Positions 1 through 12,596 are shown, numbered from the stretch's first letter. The stretch: 64,000 nucleotides of DNA from Panaeolus papilionaceus (GCA_015501605.1 JADNRZ010000002.1:1240001-1304000); one strand, 5' to 3'. Numbers and translations are program-made. The notes: a model not told the origin generated them from the sequence alone.

Positions 1-393
1 ATTCCGCCTTTTTCTTATTGATCTTTTCGAGTTCTGCCTTTAGCTCTGCTAACTTTTGAGGGTCTGAGCGGTCGGCTTCCAATTCCTTGATAACTGTTTC
101 AAGATCTAAAACGAAAATAAGAAGGTTAATTTATATAATCAATATAATGCTCACCTGAAGTATCTTTCTTTACGATAGCCAAGTCGCGAGCTTTAGTCCT
201 CCCTGCCTTGTTCTACTACATAGTTTATGATGAGCATCGTGAACTGAAAATCAAGCGGTTGAAATGTGCCTTTTTTAGCTCTTTCTTCCGCTGAGCTTTG
301 CCTAATGAACGTGTATGAGTATATAACGCGAATGAAAGATATTGAGTGACACTAACGGTATGCATCTGCTGGATTGAGATTCTTTTTAGCCAT
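1..393 (-). CDS. WBP11: WBP11-like splicing factor, N-terminal part (partial)
   Basis: Only the first exons are in the window; the rest lies beyond the left edge. Reading down from the ATG at 393, the spliced product begins MAKKNLNPADAYRKAQRKKE and continues through a Lys/Arg-rich stretch into an acidic-basic coiled coil (ETVIKELEADRSDPQKLAEL). This matches the N-terminal WBP11 (WW-domain-binding protein 11) domain, a nuclear pre-mRNA splicing-associated protein. Introns split the codon for Arg13, lie at 213-269, and lie just before the coiled coil. The 213-269 intron appears to be GC-AG, since the expected KK|NKAGRTK junction is only met with a GC donor after AAG. The assignment is by family resemblance of about 75 residues; the proline-rich C-terminus that would confirm it is not visible. 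Confidence 0.75.
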
Positions 394-569
394 GGTGGGA
401 TTGAACAAGAACTAGGTGAGTAAATTGGACACGTGCGTGAATTGAGTCATGACATCGTTGGCTCAGAGATATCCTCAGCCTGACAGTGACACTTGAGTCC
501 CTTTACCAGTGGAGGTCATCCTTCCCACTGGCTGGGTCTTGTCAAATCTCTTTCTTTATCGACAGAGAA

Positions 570-2713
570 ATGTCGAGTACACCCAATTCAACAAATATTA
601 CAACGCCTCAACGTATCTCAAAGATGCCTGCAAAACAGTCTAACAATCTTAACCATCTGCTAAACTTCACTCTGCCTCCGAGGCAGCAACGGCCTCCGAC
701 CAATGTGCCCAGAAGGAGCAGGAAGACTGGAACATCTCAGGGCGTTTGGAATAAAGAGCGTACGCACCTACTAATGCCATCTAGAAGGCGATAATTAAAT
801 TCACTATTTTACTTAGGCTTTGTCAACGCTCAGTATCGGTTTGTCATGAATCCGGCAGGGGATTATACAGTGCACTTTGCAGATCCAGATATGTGAGTCT
901 ACTGATACGATAGGAAGTGAATCAAGCGTCGAGCAATCTGTGCAGCTTTTTCCAATGGCAGGATATTCTTCAAGTTCTCATCCCGCGTTCGTCTGCTCTG
1001 GCTTCTGCTGCCATTGCTGGCGAGTTACCAGCACAGCAGGAGGGTCACACCACATGCCCGATATGTCTCTCCCCTCCAACGGCACCTCGAATGACGAAAT
1101 GCGGTCATGTACGTTCAATGTCTTTACAGACATGCATTCTGATCAATTATAATGAAAATTCTTGATAGGTGTTTTGTTTTCCATGCATATTGCATTACTT
1201 GAGCACCTCCGAGAATAAATGGGCACGCTGTCCTATTTGTTTTGACTCCGTGAATGCACGGCAGTTAAAGGCAGTTAAGTGGTATGAAGGCGCAGGCTCT
1301 CAAGATCATGAAGAACCTTCAGCGTCGTCGTCTTCTCAAGAGAATGCGTTCGAAACAATGCTTCGCACCGGGTCGACGCTCAACATGAGACTTGTTCAGC
1401 GGCCCCAAATCACAACTCTGGCGCTCCCCAGGTCGCGTACCTGGCCTTCCGATCTATTACCCCCGCATCAAGCACCATTCCATTTCCTTCCGGATGTTTT
1501 CGAGTTTGCTAAATTCATGCTGGCAACTCCCACTTATCTTATCTCAGATCTAACTAAAGAGCTGGATGATCTTGATGCAGAACGACGCGTCCTGAACGGA
1601 ATGAAGGATGCACTGGGCGTCATGTTCATTGACGCAGCAGATAGCAAAGTTCGGGAGCAGATCGCGAAGGCTTCCGCACTCGAGTCGCCTCTGTTGAAGG
1701 AAGCTATCGAAAAAGCGAAGCAAACTCAGCTGGAGATGGAACAGAAGGTTACGTATCATGCAGAACGGATCAACATCCAGCAACCTGAACCAACCGTTTC
1801 TAACGATGTCCCAGTTGAATTTCTTGCGTTGCGTTCTAGTGGACATAGCACGCCATATGTCGATCAAGCGCCTCCTACGAATGATTCCAACCACACGCAG
1901 AATTCACAACCCCGCAACCAACCTCGACAGAGAAGAAATGTCAACCCCCCTCCCCCTTCCGCATCGGCCTATTACTATTATCAAGCTGCTTCCGGTCTAC
2001 CTATATTCCTCTACCCACTCGACATCAGAATCTTATTGTCTCACTTCACCAGCTACTCGTCATTCCCTGATGAGATTTCCGTCAAGGTTGAAGCATTTGC
2101 TGAAGGAACAGTCAACGACGACCTCCGCAAGCGATGCAAGTATTTGTCCCATATACCAGAAGGGGCAGATGTTGTATTCGTTGAGGCAGATCTAGAAGGA
2201 GTTGTTGGACCAGAGGCACTGAAGAACTTTGAAGGCCCATTGAAGATGCGCCACAGCCGGAGGAAGGAGAAGAGCAAGAAAGATGACCGCGCTAAAGCCC
2301 GAGCGGAGGAGCGTGAGAGGGCGAATTGGACAATCCCGGCTCCAACGTTGTACAGTGCTGCGACTCCGTATGTGAATCACGACTTACCCAGGGAGGACTT
2401 CTCCGCTCTTGGAGACGCGTCACACAATGATGGCCAGGTTGTGTTATCTGAACCCTCGACATCACCATCTCAGAACGTGACAGGAGCATGGGGTGCTCGT
2501 AGTTTTGCCTCTGCTCTTCATGCCCCGTCGACTGGGAGGCCGAATCCTGCTCTTAGGTCTGCACGAAGTGCAGCGGAAATAGAGGACGAGTGGGATTTGG
2601 ACGTGGCGTGGCACGAGTTGGAGCAACGAGGTGCAGCAGGCGGGAATCGTAAGAAACGTGGGACCAGACTTGTTGTGTTGGGAAGTGGGGGAGGGGGTGC
2701 GAGGCGCAGATGA
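570..2713 (+). CDS. RNF10/Mag2-type RING E3 ubiquitin ligase
   Basis: Four exons (570-759, 817-892, 946-1108, 1169-2713) join in frame to a 657-residue protein. A short basic Ser/Thr-rich N-terminus leads to a conserved block (YRFVMNPAGDYTVHFADPD) characteristic of the RNF10 family. A C3HC4 RING finger follows at about residues 125-170: CPICLSPPTAPRMTKCGH, then FCFPCILHYL, then CPICFDSV. The rest is a long low-complexity tail with basic and acidic patches and a Gly-rich Arg end. In yeast (Mag2) and man (RNF10) this family ubiquitylates small-subunit ribosomal proteins during quality control of stalled or defective 40S; that role here is inferred from family. The third intron cuts the RING directly after CGH. 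ATG 570 was chosen because it opens the frame that splices correctly into the conserved block. Confidence 0.85.
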
Positions 2714-3461
2714 AAACACAGTTTGCCTGAAATCTGCGTGCATCGACCAAATTGATCGAATTTTCGTTGAAAGCTCTGCATTAGGCAATGTATTTTATAT
2801 TCTATGGTGGTCATCGACACAATGCAGAGGGGAATATAGAAGGCATGTCGCTCGTTTTATTGATTCTTTCCAGACATTTCAATCATCATTCTACGTATAT
2901 ATGTAGCAATACACCAGCGCCTCGTCTAATGTATAAATATATTTAACGGTTCACAGCCCTGCTCCACTTGAGAGAGGGAAAGTTGTTAATGTCATTCTGA
3001 CCAGTGTGCATGTCAGATGCTTTTGGTGCGTGAATGTGCCCGTAAAATAAAAGGTATGGTAAGACAACATGCTAGTTAAGAAGAAATCTCTGACTAAGAA
3101 GTCGGGGGGTAAAGTCAATAGGGATGGGCAAGAAGGAAAAGAGAAAGCAATAAGGTAAATGCATACAACGTACAGGAAGAAACAAAAAAGGGGATCCACA
3201 TTGCCGGATGAAAAGGAAGAGGTATGATGAACATGGCGAAGGGGATAACAGTTCAATTACGAGTAAATTCACACTTGCTGAAAATGTATGGATAAATGGC
3301 TGCAGCGTACGGTCATAATCATCTCTCTGAGATTAAAGAGAAAAAGAGAAAGGGCATAGCTTGTCGTAAAGCAAAGGATGGTTGCCGTATCGTGATATCA
3401 ACAGAACACTTGCAGGGTAAATGGCATTGTTTCCCCAGTATGGCCCAAACGGAAATTCCTT
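2714..3461. other. Intergenic, convergent 3' ends
   Basis: Space between the 3' ends of the RING-ligase gene and SHO1. Short open frames on both strands show no recognisable domain and look like chance. The AT-rich stretch at about 2925-2945 could hold 3'-end signals. Confidence 0.5.
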
Positions 3462-4726
3462 TTAAATAACTTGCAGATAGTTTGATGGAGCAACTACAAA
3501 CGGGTTCACATGAATAATCGATGACAAGAAACTGGATGGAAAAGGTTGCAAACTCACTTCCAGTCGTGCCATCGGCTTTTTTCGCCTGCCACCACTTCCC
3601 TGACTTGTCAACGATGTCCATAATCTCTCCTTTAGTGAATGATATTTCATTAGGGTCTTCTGGATTGGCGGTGTCTGAGATGAAAAGTTAACAATGGTGA
3701 CGCCAAACAAGAATAACAAGGGATTCTCCTTACAAGCATAGAGAGCTTTGGCCCTGTAAGAATACGATTCTGGTTGAGGTCCAGCGCCGTCTGCATTTGA
3801 GCCGACATTAGAGGTGTTGCCAGCGCCAACACCAGCCATAAGGGGAGAGCTGGGACCATTGTCATTGCCACCAATGGAGCCAGCAGCGCTAGGCTGGTTG
3901 TGAATGCTACCGGCGCCAGTACCACCCACGCTCCTTGTCATAGCGTCATTGAGACTTCCACCGAAGCTGTTCTGGCTTCTAACACCAGTTGGGTTAGGGC
4001 TGTTGTATGCACCTGCACCTATTTTGGAATCGTAGGTATCGGAGCCAATACCACCACCGGACGCATAATTTCCAACATAGCCATTTCCGCCTTGCATATT
4101 GTGCATCGATGATTGTGTTCGTGTACGACGACGACGAGAAGGTGGAGTAAGACCGCCTGTTCCGAGCATGTTGAAGAGATGGAGGGTCAACGAGTCTTCT
4201 TCCGAGGTGAAGTAAAGAACCCAGAGGATGTCAACGATGGAAAGAATAAGCCATCCTGCTCCCATCGCGTTCAACGCGCTCCCGGCGAGGAAAACACCCC
4301 GAGTAACACCATCTACAGCAAAAACGATTGCGACGGCACCGAAGACGGATATTTGGAAACGATGCATGGATATTGAGTCGGTTGCGAGGGTATAGAGGAC
4401 TCCTAGGATTAGGAAGAGTTGGAGGAAGATAGCGAACCATAGAGAGCCTACTGCTAGTCTACCACCTTTGAAACAATATGAGAAATAAAATCAATAAAAA
4501 GTTTTGATAAAATACTGACCCTTTAAAATATCTGAAGTGACGATACATTGACCTATGAAGGCAGTAAACCAACCAGCCTTTTTGAAAAGAAAAGAAATAA
4601 AATCAGGAGAAATATTAATTGAAATAATAAAGTCAAACATACAATTGATAGAAAAGTAGTAAAAAGGAAGAGATAATGAGTGAGTATTGGGGTGAAATCG
4701 AGACCTTCACTTCCACGAGGAGGCAT
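3462..4726 (-). CDS. SHO1: High-osmolarity signalling protein Sho1
   Basis: The ATG at 4726 starts [20 protein letters not shown]. Four closely spaced hydrophobic segments follow, encoded over the first exons and ending near the [15 protein letters not shown] segment. Then comes a long Gly/Asn/Ser-rich cytosolic linker and a C-terminal SH3 domain: RAKALYAC near its start, [20 protein letters not shown], then [14 protein letters not shown], then APSNYLQVI at the end. The last intron separates DGTTG from [10 protein letters not shown]. Order and spacing (4 TM + linker + SH3) are those of fungal Sho1, a plasma-membrane osmosensor or adaptor that binds the MAPKK Pbs2 through its SH3 domain in the HOG pathway. 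All expected SH3 hallmarks (ALY, WW, G, PSNY) are present, so it should be functional. At least four introns; exact N-terminal splice points are by eye. Confidence 0.92.
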
Positions 4727-4839
4727 GGTTGGTTCAAGTTGGTATGAGTTTCTTAGAGGGGCGTCTGATGCAAGGCCATTGTCACGCCAGACTCAATTCA
4801 ACTTTCACACGCAATTTAATTCTGCAATTGTTTTGTATT

Positions 4840-5703
4840 TTACAACATTAATTCCCATTCATATTTCCATTCCAACAAATGTAATCCTTGTTTTTTACCT
4901 GGATTAGCCTTACGCTCAGCATACGTGTTAATGAGTTCGAACCCATTCTTTAAAAATACTTTCACGCTGCCTTCATTACCCATAGCAGCACTACACCACA
5001 TATGTCGCACAGCCATCCGTGGAATACCCCATTCACGCAGTAATGTATCAACTGCGTCAGTCATGATCCCTTTGCCTTGGTGACTGCGTGCAATATAATC
5101 TAACAAGGTCATTTATCACCGTTGAGCCTTTCAATACTTAAATTAATTCGCTTACCTCCAAAACTCCAAATAATTCGGGGGTCACCAACCGGAATCATCG
5201 CGTTCTCCTCTTCCCGTTTCTTCTTGTTTTCCCAGTCACTCTTGCCTTCCTCCTGCTCCATGTATTCTCCGTGAGCGCATCTCATGAACCCAATATCCCC
5301 AATGAAAATGTCACTCCCATCCTCCTGTATTTCCCGAAGCACTCGGACAGGACAACCGTCCACTAATTTTAGGTGCTCGTCGTTTCTAGCTGCCTCGAGG
5401 TCCTTCAAAATTTTGTTACATGCTTCCATGACGCTCGTGTTCCACTTGATTGCATGCTCTGTAACATGTCAGCCTAGTCGTTTACAGAGTACAGAGACAC
5501 ATGTTGTTCGAACCTTCCGTGTAAGGGTCTGGCACATTAGCCAACCAGACACTTATTTGAGGGTCAGTTAATAATGGCACGATAGCTTTTTCGTCTCCAG
5601 GTCGGGGAGGTGTGATAATGATACTGCTGTGCTTTCGAAGCCGCAGGAATGGCTCGTTCGTCGTAGCGTTTATCTGTAAGGGAAACAGTTGGGGGTTCGC
5701 CAT
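4840..5703 (-). CDS. GNAT-family N-acetyltransferase, paralog 1
   Basis: Three exons from ATG 5703 (MANPQLFPLQINATTNEPFL). The beta-strand block RKHSSIIITPPRPGDEKAI starts the acetyltransferase fold. The middle exon carries an insertion rich in charged residues and VGDPRIIWSFGG, and the last exon carries the acetyl-CoA pyrophosphate-binding loop DYIARSHQGKGIMTDAV and the C-terminal strand VFLKNGFELINTYAE. This is the Acetyltransf_3 (RimJ-like) GNAT layout. Substrate is unknown. An in-frame TTG five codons upstream is not needed. It is the 3'-most of three tandem copies on this strand, with the same intron positions as its neighbours. Confidence 0.8.
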
Positions 5704-5943
5704 CTCGGTGGTGGTCAATACAATTCAGAAAAGAACCTTCCCTTTAACCGAACTCAGTGGGTGTATCACCAACATTAAACTCTACTGCGATAAGTATCGG
5801 CTGTCTTTGTATTGGTTGATCAGTCTGTCAGGATCATGTGGTTGATATGTTTTTAGCCACAAATCACTCTTTTCGAAGGGTCTTTTAGATTCTATAGGCG
5901 AGTACAGGTTTCGCAACATGCTATTAATTGAACAGCCTTATCT

Positions 5944-6796
5944 TTACTGCTTTTGTTTTTCTTCCTGTTTCCATCCCAAAACATCTACCGGCCTCCCTTT
6001 CCCCCTTACATCTGACTTGACGTTATGGCTGGAAATCAATTCAAACCCATTTTTCTCAAACACTCGCCTACTTGCCACATTGGCAGAAAACGCTCCCACA
6101 AGAATCTTGTGAACGTTCATACGAGGAATGGCCCAGTCGGACAGTAGTGTCCCTATCGCGTCGCTCATAATCCCCTTTCCATGATGGCTTGGAGCCAGAT
6201 AATCTGTGAATACGCTTCGTCGGAACATATCCGTCGATGTTTCTTTGATATCTTACTTACCTCCGATTGTCCATATTATTCGAGTGTCCCCCACCTCGAG
6301 CTCTTCAATCGCCTTCTTGCTCAGTTTTTCCCAGCCCGGTAGCTCGGCATCCAAGAGTTCGTCATTGAAGCATCGATCAATCTGGAGGTTCCCTATGTAA
6401 ACGTCTGTACCATCCTCCTGGATCTCTCTAATGCTCGCCAGTGGACAGTCGTTGACGGTTTTCAAAATGTCCGATCCTTGTGCTATATTTAGCTCTGCCA
6501 GCGCCTTGTTACAGGCAGGCAGGCTTGTTCTCAGCCATTCGTCGGCATGTTCTATTGTCTGATCAGATTGAACCCCTTCAGCTGGTGCAAATTGGGTGAC
6601 TGCTACCTTTTAGATAAGGGAATGGAGGTCTGAAGACCCACGGGGACACTCGAGAATCATTCAATATCGGGATGATGTGATCCCTATCGTCAGCACGAAT
6701 GGGCGTGAGGATAATATTGCGATGGTTTTTCAGCCGTAAAAATGGTTCCTGCGTTTGCTTGTTGAGTTCGAGGGGGTGCAGCTGATTGGGCGACAT
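5944..6796 (-). CDS. GNAT-family N-acetyltransferase, paralog 2
   Basis: Starts at ATG 6796 (MSPNQLHPLELNKQTQEPFL). It has the same three-exon structure as the copy downstream: N-terminal strand KNHRNIILTPIRADDRDHI, middle exon with REIQEDGTDVYIGNLQID and VGDTRIIWTIGG, and last exon with the CoA loop DYLAPSHHGKGIMSDAI and VFEKNGFELISSHNVK. It closely resembles paralog 1 at every motif, and even more the pseudogene upstream (shared LLDAELPGWEKLSK-type segment). Probably a cytosolic acetyltransferase of unknown substrate. About 240 bp separate it from paralog 1, so each copy likely has its own short promoter. Confidence 0.8.
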
Positions 6797-7475
6797 TTGT
6801 GAATGGTTATAATATGTTAGAGAAAAGATCCTGGGTTAATATATTTATTTGGATAGTGCATGAGTTTGTGCTTTCTCTTTTTCTGATCCGGTTTAGGTGT
6901 GCGGTACTATTTTAGTGAGCAATTGAATAGGGATGGCGGTGTCTCTTATCTGACTCGGTTCAATATTGAGATGGTATACGCTGATGTCGAAGCATTTAGT
7001 ACGAATATATAAGCCACGGAGGAACTCAAGCACCGAGTGTTTACAGTTTCGTCATCGATTCTTGGTTAGAAAAGCTATGCTGTCATGCGGTTACATTCAC
7101 CCGGAGCGCGTGTTCTTTCCTTTGTTTTCTTTCTTTTTGAAAAAGTTTTGACTACTTTTTTTTGGCATCTGAGGGCAGCGCATCGCGCTTAACACTCCAT
7201 ACCTATAGTCGCTACAAGCTGAGCGTCGTCTTCCTAGGAAAATCTAGCAACTAGCGCCCATGTCTAGTTTGACGACAGGATTGATCCCGACAATCTACAC
7301 ACTTGCTTTATATATCAATTATCATAACAACCCTAATTTCAGTCCCTCGATCGCGCAGCTCGTTCAAGTAACAAAAAAAAAAAAAAGATTCATCTATAGA
7401 TAAAATGTATAGTAGTATTCTGGAAGTCACGACATACCAAGCTGAATCGATCGATATTGACATCTATTTCCTGGT
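6797..7475. other. Intergenic between GNAT paralog 2 and the GNAT pseudogene
   Basis: No gene seen. It contains the upstream region of paralog 2 and a poly(A) run near 7372-7387. Confidence 0.5.
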
Positions 7476-8318
7476 CTACTCTCGCATCCACCCCATGACA
7501 TCCATCAACCTGCCTTTCCCCCTAATAATTGACTTGACATTATGACTAGACAACAGCTCCAAACCATTCTTCTCGAAGACTCGCTGGCTGGCCCCATTTT
7601 CCGAATATGCACCAATCAAAATCCGGCAGACATTCATACGAGGTATTGCCCAATCTTAAAGCAGCGTCTCCGCCGCATCATTCATGATACCCTGGCCATG
7701 ATGGCTGGGAGCAAGGTAGTCTGTTGAGAGGCTTAGTAGTCGGAACATATCCAATGCGGCATCTTGAGCCGCGCACTGCACGACTTACCACCTATCGTCC
7801 ACATTATCATTGGGTCTCCTACTTCGAGGACGGCGTTCTCTCCTTTGCTGAGTTTCTCCCACCCTGGCATCTCTGCATCCAAGGGCTCATCACCTAGGTA
7901 TCGACCGAGACTGATATCACTCATGTATATGTCAGTCCCATCTGGTCTTATGCTGGACACTGGACAATCCCGAACGATTTTTAAACATTCCGATCCCTGT
8001 GCAGCCTGGACTTCGGCTAGAGCGTTCTCACGAAAGGGCACAGTGCCCTCCAGCCATATATCAGCATTTTCTGGAAATTCAAACTTTCGTGAGGTGTTGC
8101 TACTAAATCACCACATCAGAACAGGCGGTACCTCAAAACTAAGGAAAAGGGGGAGTGAGGACCCAATGAGCAATTCGGAGGTCGTTGAAAAGGAGGATGA
8201 TGCTATCCGCATCACCCCAATGTGGCGGTGTCAGTACAATGTTCGAATGTCTCCTGAGGCGCAAATAGGGCTCATTCGTTCGAGGATTAAATTCCAATGA
8301 TTCAAGTTGGAAAGTAAT
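7476..8318 (-). pseudogene. GNAT-family acetyltransferase pseudogene (paralog 3)
   Basis: The whole three-exon GNAT structure can be followed. Exon 1 carries LEFNPRTNEPYLRLRRHSN, exon 2 carries GWEKLSKGENAVLEVGDPMI, and exon 3 carries DYLAPSHHGQGIMNDAAETL and then DWAIPRMNV through to a final TAG at 7476-7478. Three in-frame stops break it: TAG at 8139-8141 where paralog 2 has Tyr, TGA at 8133-8135 where it has Lys, and TAA at 7656-7658 where it has Ser (TLL*DW against TLLSDW). The position matching the start Met reads ATT (8316-8318). No frameshift was seen and the splice sites look intact, so decay seems recent. Sequencing error at all three stops is unlikely. Confidence 0.85.
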
Positions 8319-9463
8319 CTGATAAAAAATGTCTGGATCCTTCCGGGCGCGGAGTTGTGACTCGAATTTCAGCTGTGATAACATACTGGCACTGCTCCAA
8401 CGCTCTACGCTCGATTTTGTCAAACAGAAGCTGGTGCCGATGAACATTTAATGAGCATTTGATATTCGGGTTCTTGGCAATGACTCCTTCAAGTGATTCA
8501 CATTTGCATATCATAGAACACCGAGACAGCTGAGAAGGGCGCGCCGATCGGGGCAGTGTGCCTGACAGGGTTGCATTTTAACGCCCATTATTGGGTCAAC
8601 CCTGTATCCATCAACGTCATTGTCTCGAGTCGCACTAAACACTTGTAGCGCCCTGACTACTGGAGAATTTTGTCGTCTAATTGAGGGTGTGGGTGTCAAC
8701 AGGACCTGAAACTTGTTCAACTCCTGATAAACAACCTCCATAATTTATTTCACCGGTGGTTATGTCAACTCGATATTCGAAACAAGACTCTTTATGTACC
8801 TAAATGTGCACCAAGTGGCGATCAGGATGACGTACCGGGAACTATAATTGGCTCGGGACATATTAACGAAACGTATAGCATATGTTTTGAGCATTACTTG
8901 GGGTACGATAGACTAATTTCTACGAAATTGAAACGTGTCCGTGTATACGTAATTGGTCAGCTGGTTGAGTGTATTCATATAATCATTCTTCATTCACCAG
9001 AGTCTGAGCAAGATGTTGACAAGTCTCAAGTGTTGTTCGCTACCGAAATGATGTCGGTACCGCTCGGGACCCTGATTATTTTGACTGTCGCGCGGGATGA
9101 TCGTAATGAAGGAGTTATCATTGTTCAACTCATGAACCCAGTCATACCGAAAGAAACAATGACACAGTCGAGGTGCCAGCTGGATCAGTCGACGTGTATC
9201 ATATGGGTGTCGATTTCTGTAGGCTGACTCCTGAGTGATCGAGCAAAAAAAAATTCGGGTCATGTGATATATTTATTGACCTACCCTAACGCAAGATCGA
9301 TAAGACAAGAATTTGTGAACACCAAGACTTTTCCTCCTCCCTCGTCAACAGTGCAAGTGCTTGCCACCCAACCTGTTTAAAACCAATCTCCATAATCGAG
9401 GTTGTCTTTCACTCTTCCAGCTTCATTTTATTTTCCTATCGCTCTACTTGACAGTAAATCATC
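8319..9463. other. Long intergenic region with unassigned short reading frames
   Basis: A minus-strand frame from ATG 8741 (76 codons) and another at 8302-8514 are open but match nothing I recognise; they could be exons of a decayed gene upstream of the GNAT pseudogene. A pair of overlapping frames on opposite strands at 8898-9263 looks like chance. The last ~150 bp (CT-rich near 9330-9450) must contain the eEF2 promoter. Confidence 0.4.
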
Positions 9464-12400
9464 ATGGTGTACGTCCTTTATCACTTTTTTCAGAGGGATT
9501 TGGCCTGATCGATGTCTTCCGATCGTCAACAGTAACTTCACCGTCGGTTAGTAACGATAAAATCCATGTTTTCATAACCGTCATCGTCTGACTTGCTTTT
9601 CCTCATGAAGACCAGATCCGTCAGTTGATGGACAGGCCCACCAACATTCGTAACATGAGTGTCATTGCTCATGGTATGTAAAAATTTCATCCAGATAAAA
9701 TGTCAGAGATACTGATTAAAAATTGTTAGTCGATCACGGAAAGTCTACCCTCACTGATTCTTTGGTCTCAAAAGCCGGTATTATCGCCTCCGCAAAGGCT
9801 GGTGATATGCGGTTTACGGACACGCGTGAAGACGAGAAAGAGCGTGGTATCACGATCAAATCAACGGCTATCTCTATGTATTTCGAAATGGGTGAGGAGG
9901 ATGTTAGCTCTATCAAACAAAAAACCATCGGTATGTTATCGGTTTCTTCTTCTTCCTCTACTTAGCCATCAATACTTACTGTGTTATCTATCTGCCATCC
10001 AGGAAATGAATTCTTGATCAACTTGATCGACTCTCCCGGACACGTCGATTTCTCTTCAGAAGTCACCGCTGCCCTCCGTGTTACCGACGGTGCACTCGTC
10101 GTCGTCGACTGTGTTGAAGGTGTTTGCGTGCAAACCGAGACCGTGCTTCGTCAGGCTCTTGCTGAGCGTATCAAGCCCGTTGTTATCATCAACAAGGTTG
10201 ATCGTGCTCTCCTCGAACTGCAGGTTGACAAGGAGTCCCTCTACCAATCATTCCAGCGCACCATTGAGTCAGTTAACGTCATTGTTTCCACCTACCATGA
10301 CGCTGTCCTTGGTGATGTCCAGGTCTACCCCGACAAGGGTACCGTTGCCTTCGGTTCTGGTCTCCACGGATGGGGTTTTACCCTTCGTCAATTCGCCTCG
10401 CGGTATGCCAAGAAGTTTGGTGTCGACAAGGATAAGATGATGACAAAGCTCTGGGGTGACAACTTCTTCAACCCCGCCACCCGCAAGTGGACCACCTCCC
10501 CCACTGGCGCTGATGGCAAGCCCCTGGAGCGTGCCTTCAACACCTTCGTTCTCGACCCCATCTTCAAGATATTCGACTCTGTCATGAACTTCAAGAAGGA
10601 TGCCATTGGTCCCATGCTCGAGAAGCTCGACGTTAAGCTCGCCCAGGACGAGCGTGATCTCGAAGGCAAGGCCCTCCTCAAGGTTGTCATGCGCAAGTTC
10701 TTGCCCGCTGGTGACTCCCTCTTGGAGATGATAGTCATCAACCTTCCCTCACCCGCAACCGCTCAGCGCTACCGTGTCGAGACTCTCTACGAGGGCCCCA
10801 TGGACGACGAGTCCGCTATCGGTATCCGTGATTGCGACCCCGCTGGTCCTCTCGTCCTCTATGTCTCTAAGATGGTGCCTACGTCCGATAAGGGGCGTTT
10901 CTACGCCTTCGGTCGTGTCTTCTCTGGAACCGTCAGGTCTGGTCCTAAAATCCGCATCCAAGGTCCCAACTACATCCCAGGAAAGAAGGACGATCTTTTC
11001 GTCAAGTCCATCCAGCGTACCGTTCTCATGATGGGTCGTTACATTGAACCCATTGAGGACTGCCCTGCTGGTAACATTGTCGGTCTCGTCGGTATTGATC
11101 AGTTCTTGCTTAAGAGCGGAACCCTCACCTCCTCCGAGACTGCTCACAACATGAGGGTTATGAGGTTCTCCGTCTCTCCTGTCGTGCAAGTCGCTGTCGA
11201 AGTCAAGAACGCCGCTGATCTGCCCAAGCTCGTCGAAGGTCTCAAGCGTCTCTCCAAGTCTGATCCTTGCGTTCAGGCATGGATCGCTGAAACCGGTGAG
11301 CACATTGTTGCCGGTGCTGGTGAATTACACTTGGAAATTTGCTTGAAGGTATGAACTTCCATTTTGGGCAAGTCTATTACCATAATAATCACATTGATAA
11401 TAGGATCTCCAAGATGATCATGCCGGTGTTCCTCTCAAGATCTCCGACCCCGTTGTTCCTTACCGTGAGACTGTTAAAGCTGAATCGTCAATTGTCGCTC
11501 TTTCCAAGTCCCAGAACAAGCACAATCGCCTGTTCGTCAAGGCGATGCCCATCGACGAAGAGCTTACCAAGGCCATCGAGGATGGCAAAGTCAACTCTCG
11601 TGACGATTTCAAGGCCCGCGCTCGTGTCCTCGCCGACGACCACGGTTGGGATGTCACTGATGCCAGGAAGATCTGGTGTTTCGGCCCTGACACCACAGGT
11701 CCTAACTTGTTGGTCGATGTCACCAAGGGTGTGCAGTACCTCAACGAAATCAAGGATTCTTGCGTTGCTGCCTTCCAGTGGGCTACCAAGGAGGGTGTGT
11801 CATGTGAAGAGAACATGCGTGGTGTCCGCGTCAACGTTCTTGATGTGACTGTAAGAAGTATCTCTTGAATTGGCATAATTTCGGGGTACTGACGAGATTA
11901 ATTGGCTCAGCTTCACACTGATGCCATCCATCGTGGTGGAGGACAGATCATCCCTACCATGCGTCGTGCCACCTACGCCGCCTGCCTGCTCGCCACCCCT
12001 ACCCTCCAAGAACCCGTCTACCTCGGTACGCAATGAGCTCAGAAATGATGAAACACAAACTAACAATGTCCTTCAGTCGAAATCCAGTGTCCCGAAAACG
12101 CCATCGGTGGTATCTACAGTTGCTTGAACAAGCGTCGTGGACAGGTGTTCAGCGAAGAGCAGCGTCCTGGAACGCCCATGTTCACTGTCAAGGCCTACCT
12201 CCCTGTCGCCGAGTCATTCGGCTTCAACGGAGAGCTCCGCTCGCATACTGCTGGCCAGGCCTTCCCCCAGAGTGTGTTCGATCACTGGGAGACAATGAAC
12301 GGCTGTAAGTTTCGGTTTTTTAAAATAAAAGCGAGATGAAAGGACTGACGTTATAACGCACAGCAACCATTGAGAAGGGCAGCAAGATGGAGGAGTTGGT

Positions 12401-12473
12401 TACCAAGATCCGTACTCGCAAGGGTCTTAAGCCTGAAGTTCCTCCTCTTGATACTTACTACGACAAGTTGTAA
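9464..12473 (+). CDS. EEF2: Translation elongation factor 2 (eEF2)
   Basis: Nine exons (9464-9468, 9533-9546, 9611-9673, 9730-9930, 10003-11348, 11404-11850, 11911-12025, 12077-12304, 12364-12473) splice to exactly 842 residues, the length of yeast eEF2. The product starts [20 protein letters not shown] and contains the P-loop [10 protein letters not shown], the switch motif [11 protein letters not shown]3 DSPGH, G4 NKVD, and the domain IV tip DAIHRGGGQ. The diphthamide His falls at residue 699 (codon 11929-11931), as in yeast. eEF2 is the cytosolic GTPase that translocates tRNA-mRNA on the ribosome. Codons in the body are strongly C/T-ending (GTC, CTC, ACC), as expected for a very highly expressed gene. 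The first two exons are only 5 and 14 nt. The probable methyltransferase for this protein lies at 17.5-19 kb. Confidence 0.98.
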
Positions 12474-12596
12474 TTTAGGATTATTTGTGTTTTGACTGTT
12501 TTCTTTGTTGTACATATGATACTTAAGAAATTGGAATGAAAATGAAGAACGTTTTCAATTTCTTTCTTTGTTTTTGTGACTGATACAGAGTGTGAG

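Noticed and set aside
8898..9263. Overlapping open frames on both strands before eEF2
   Set aside because: Mirror frames without domains, codon bias or good starts; most likely chance in the promoter region.
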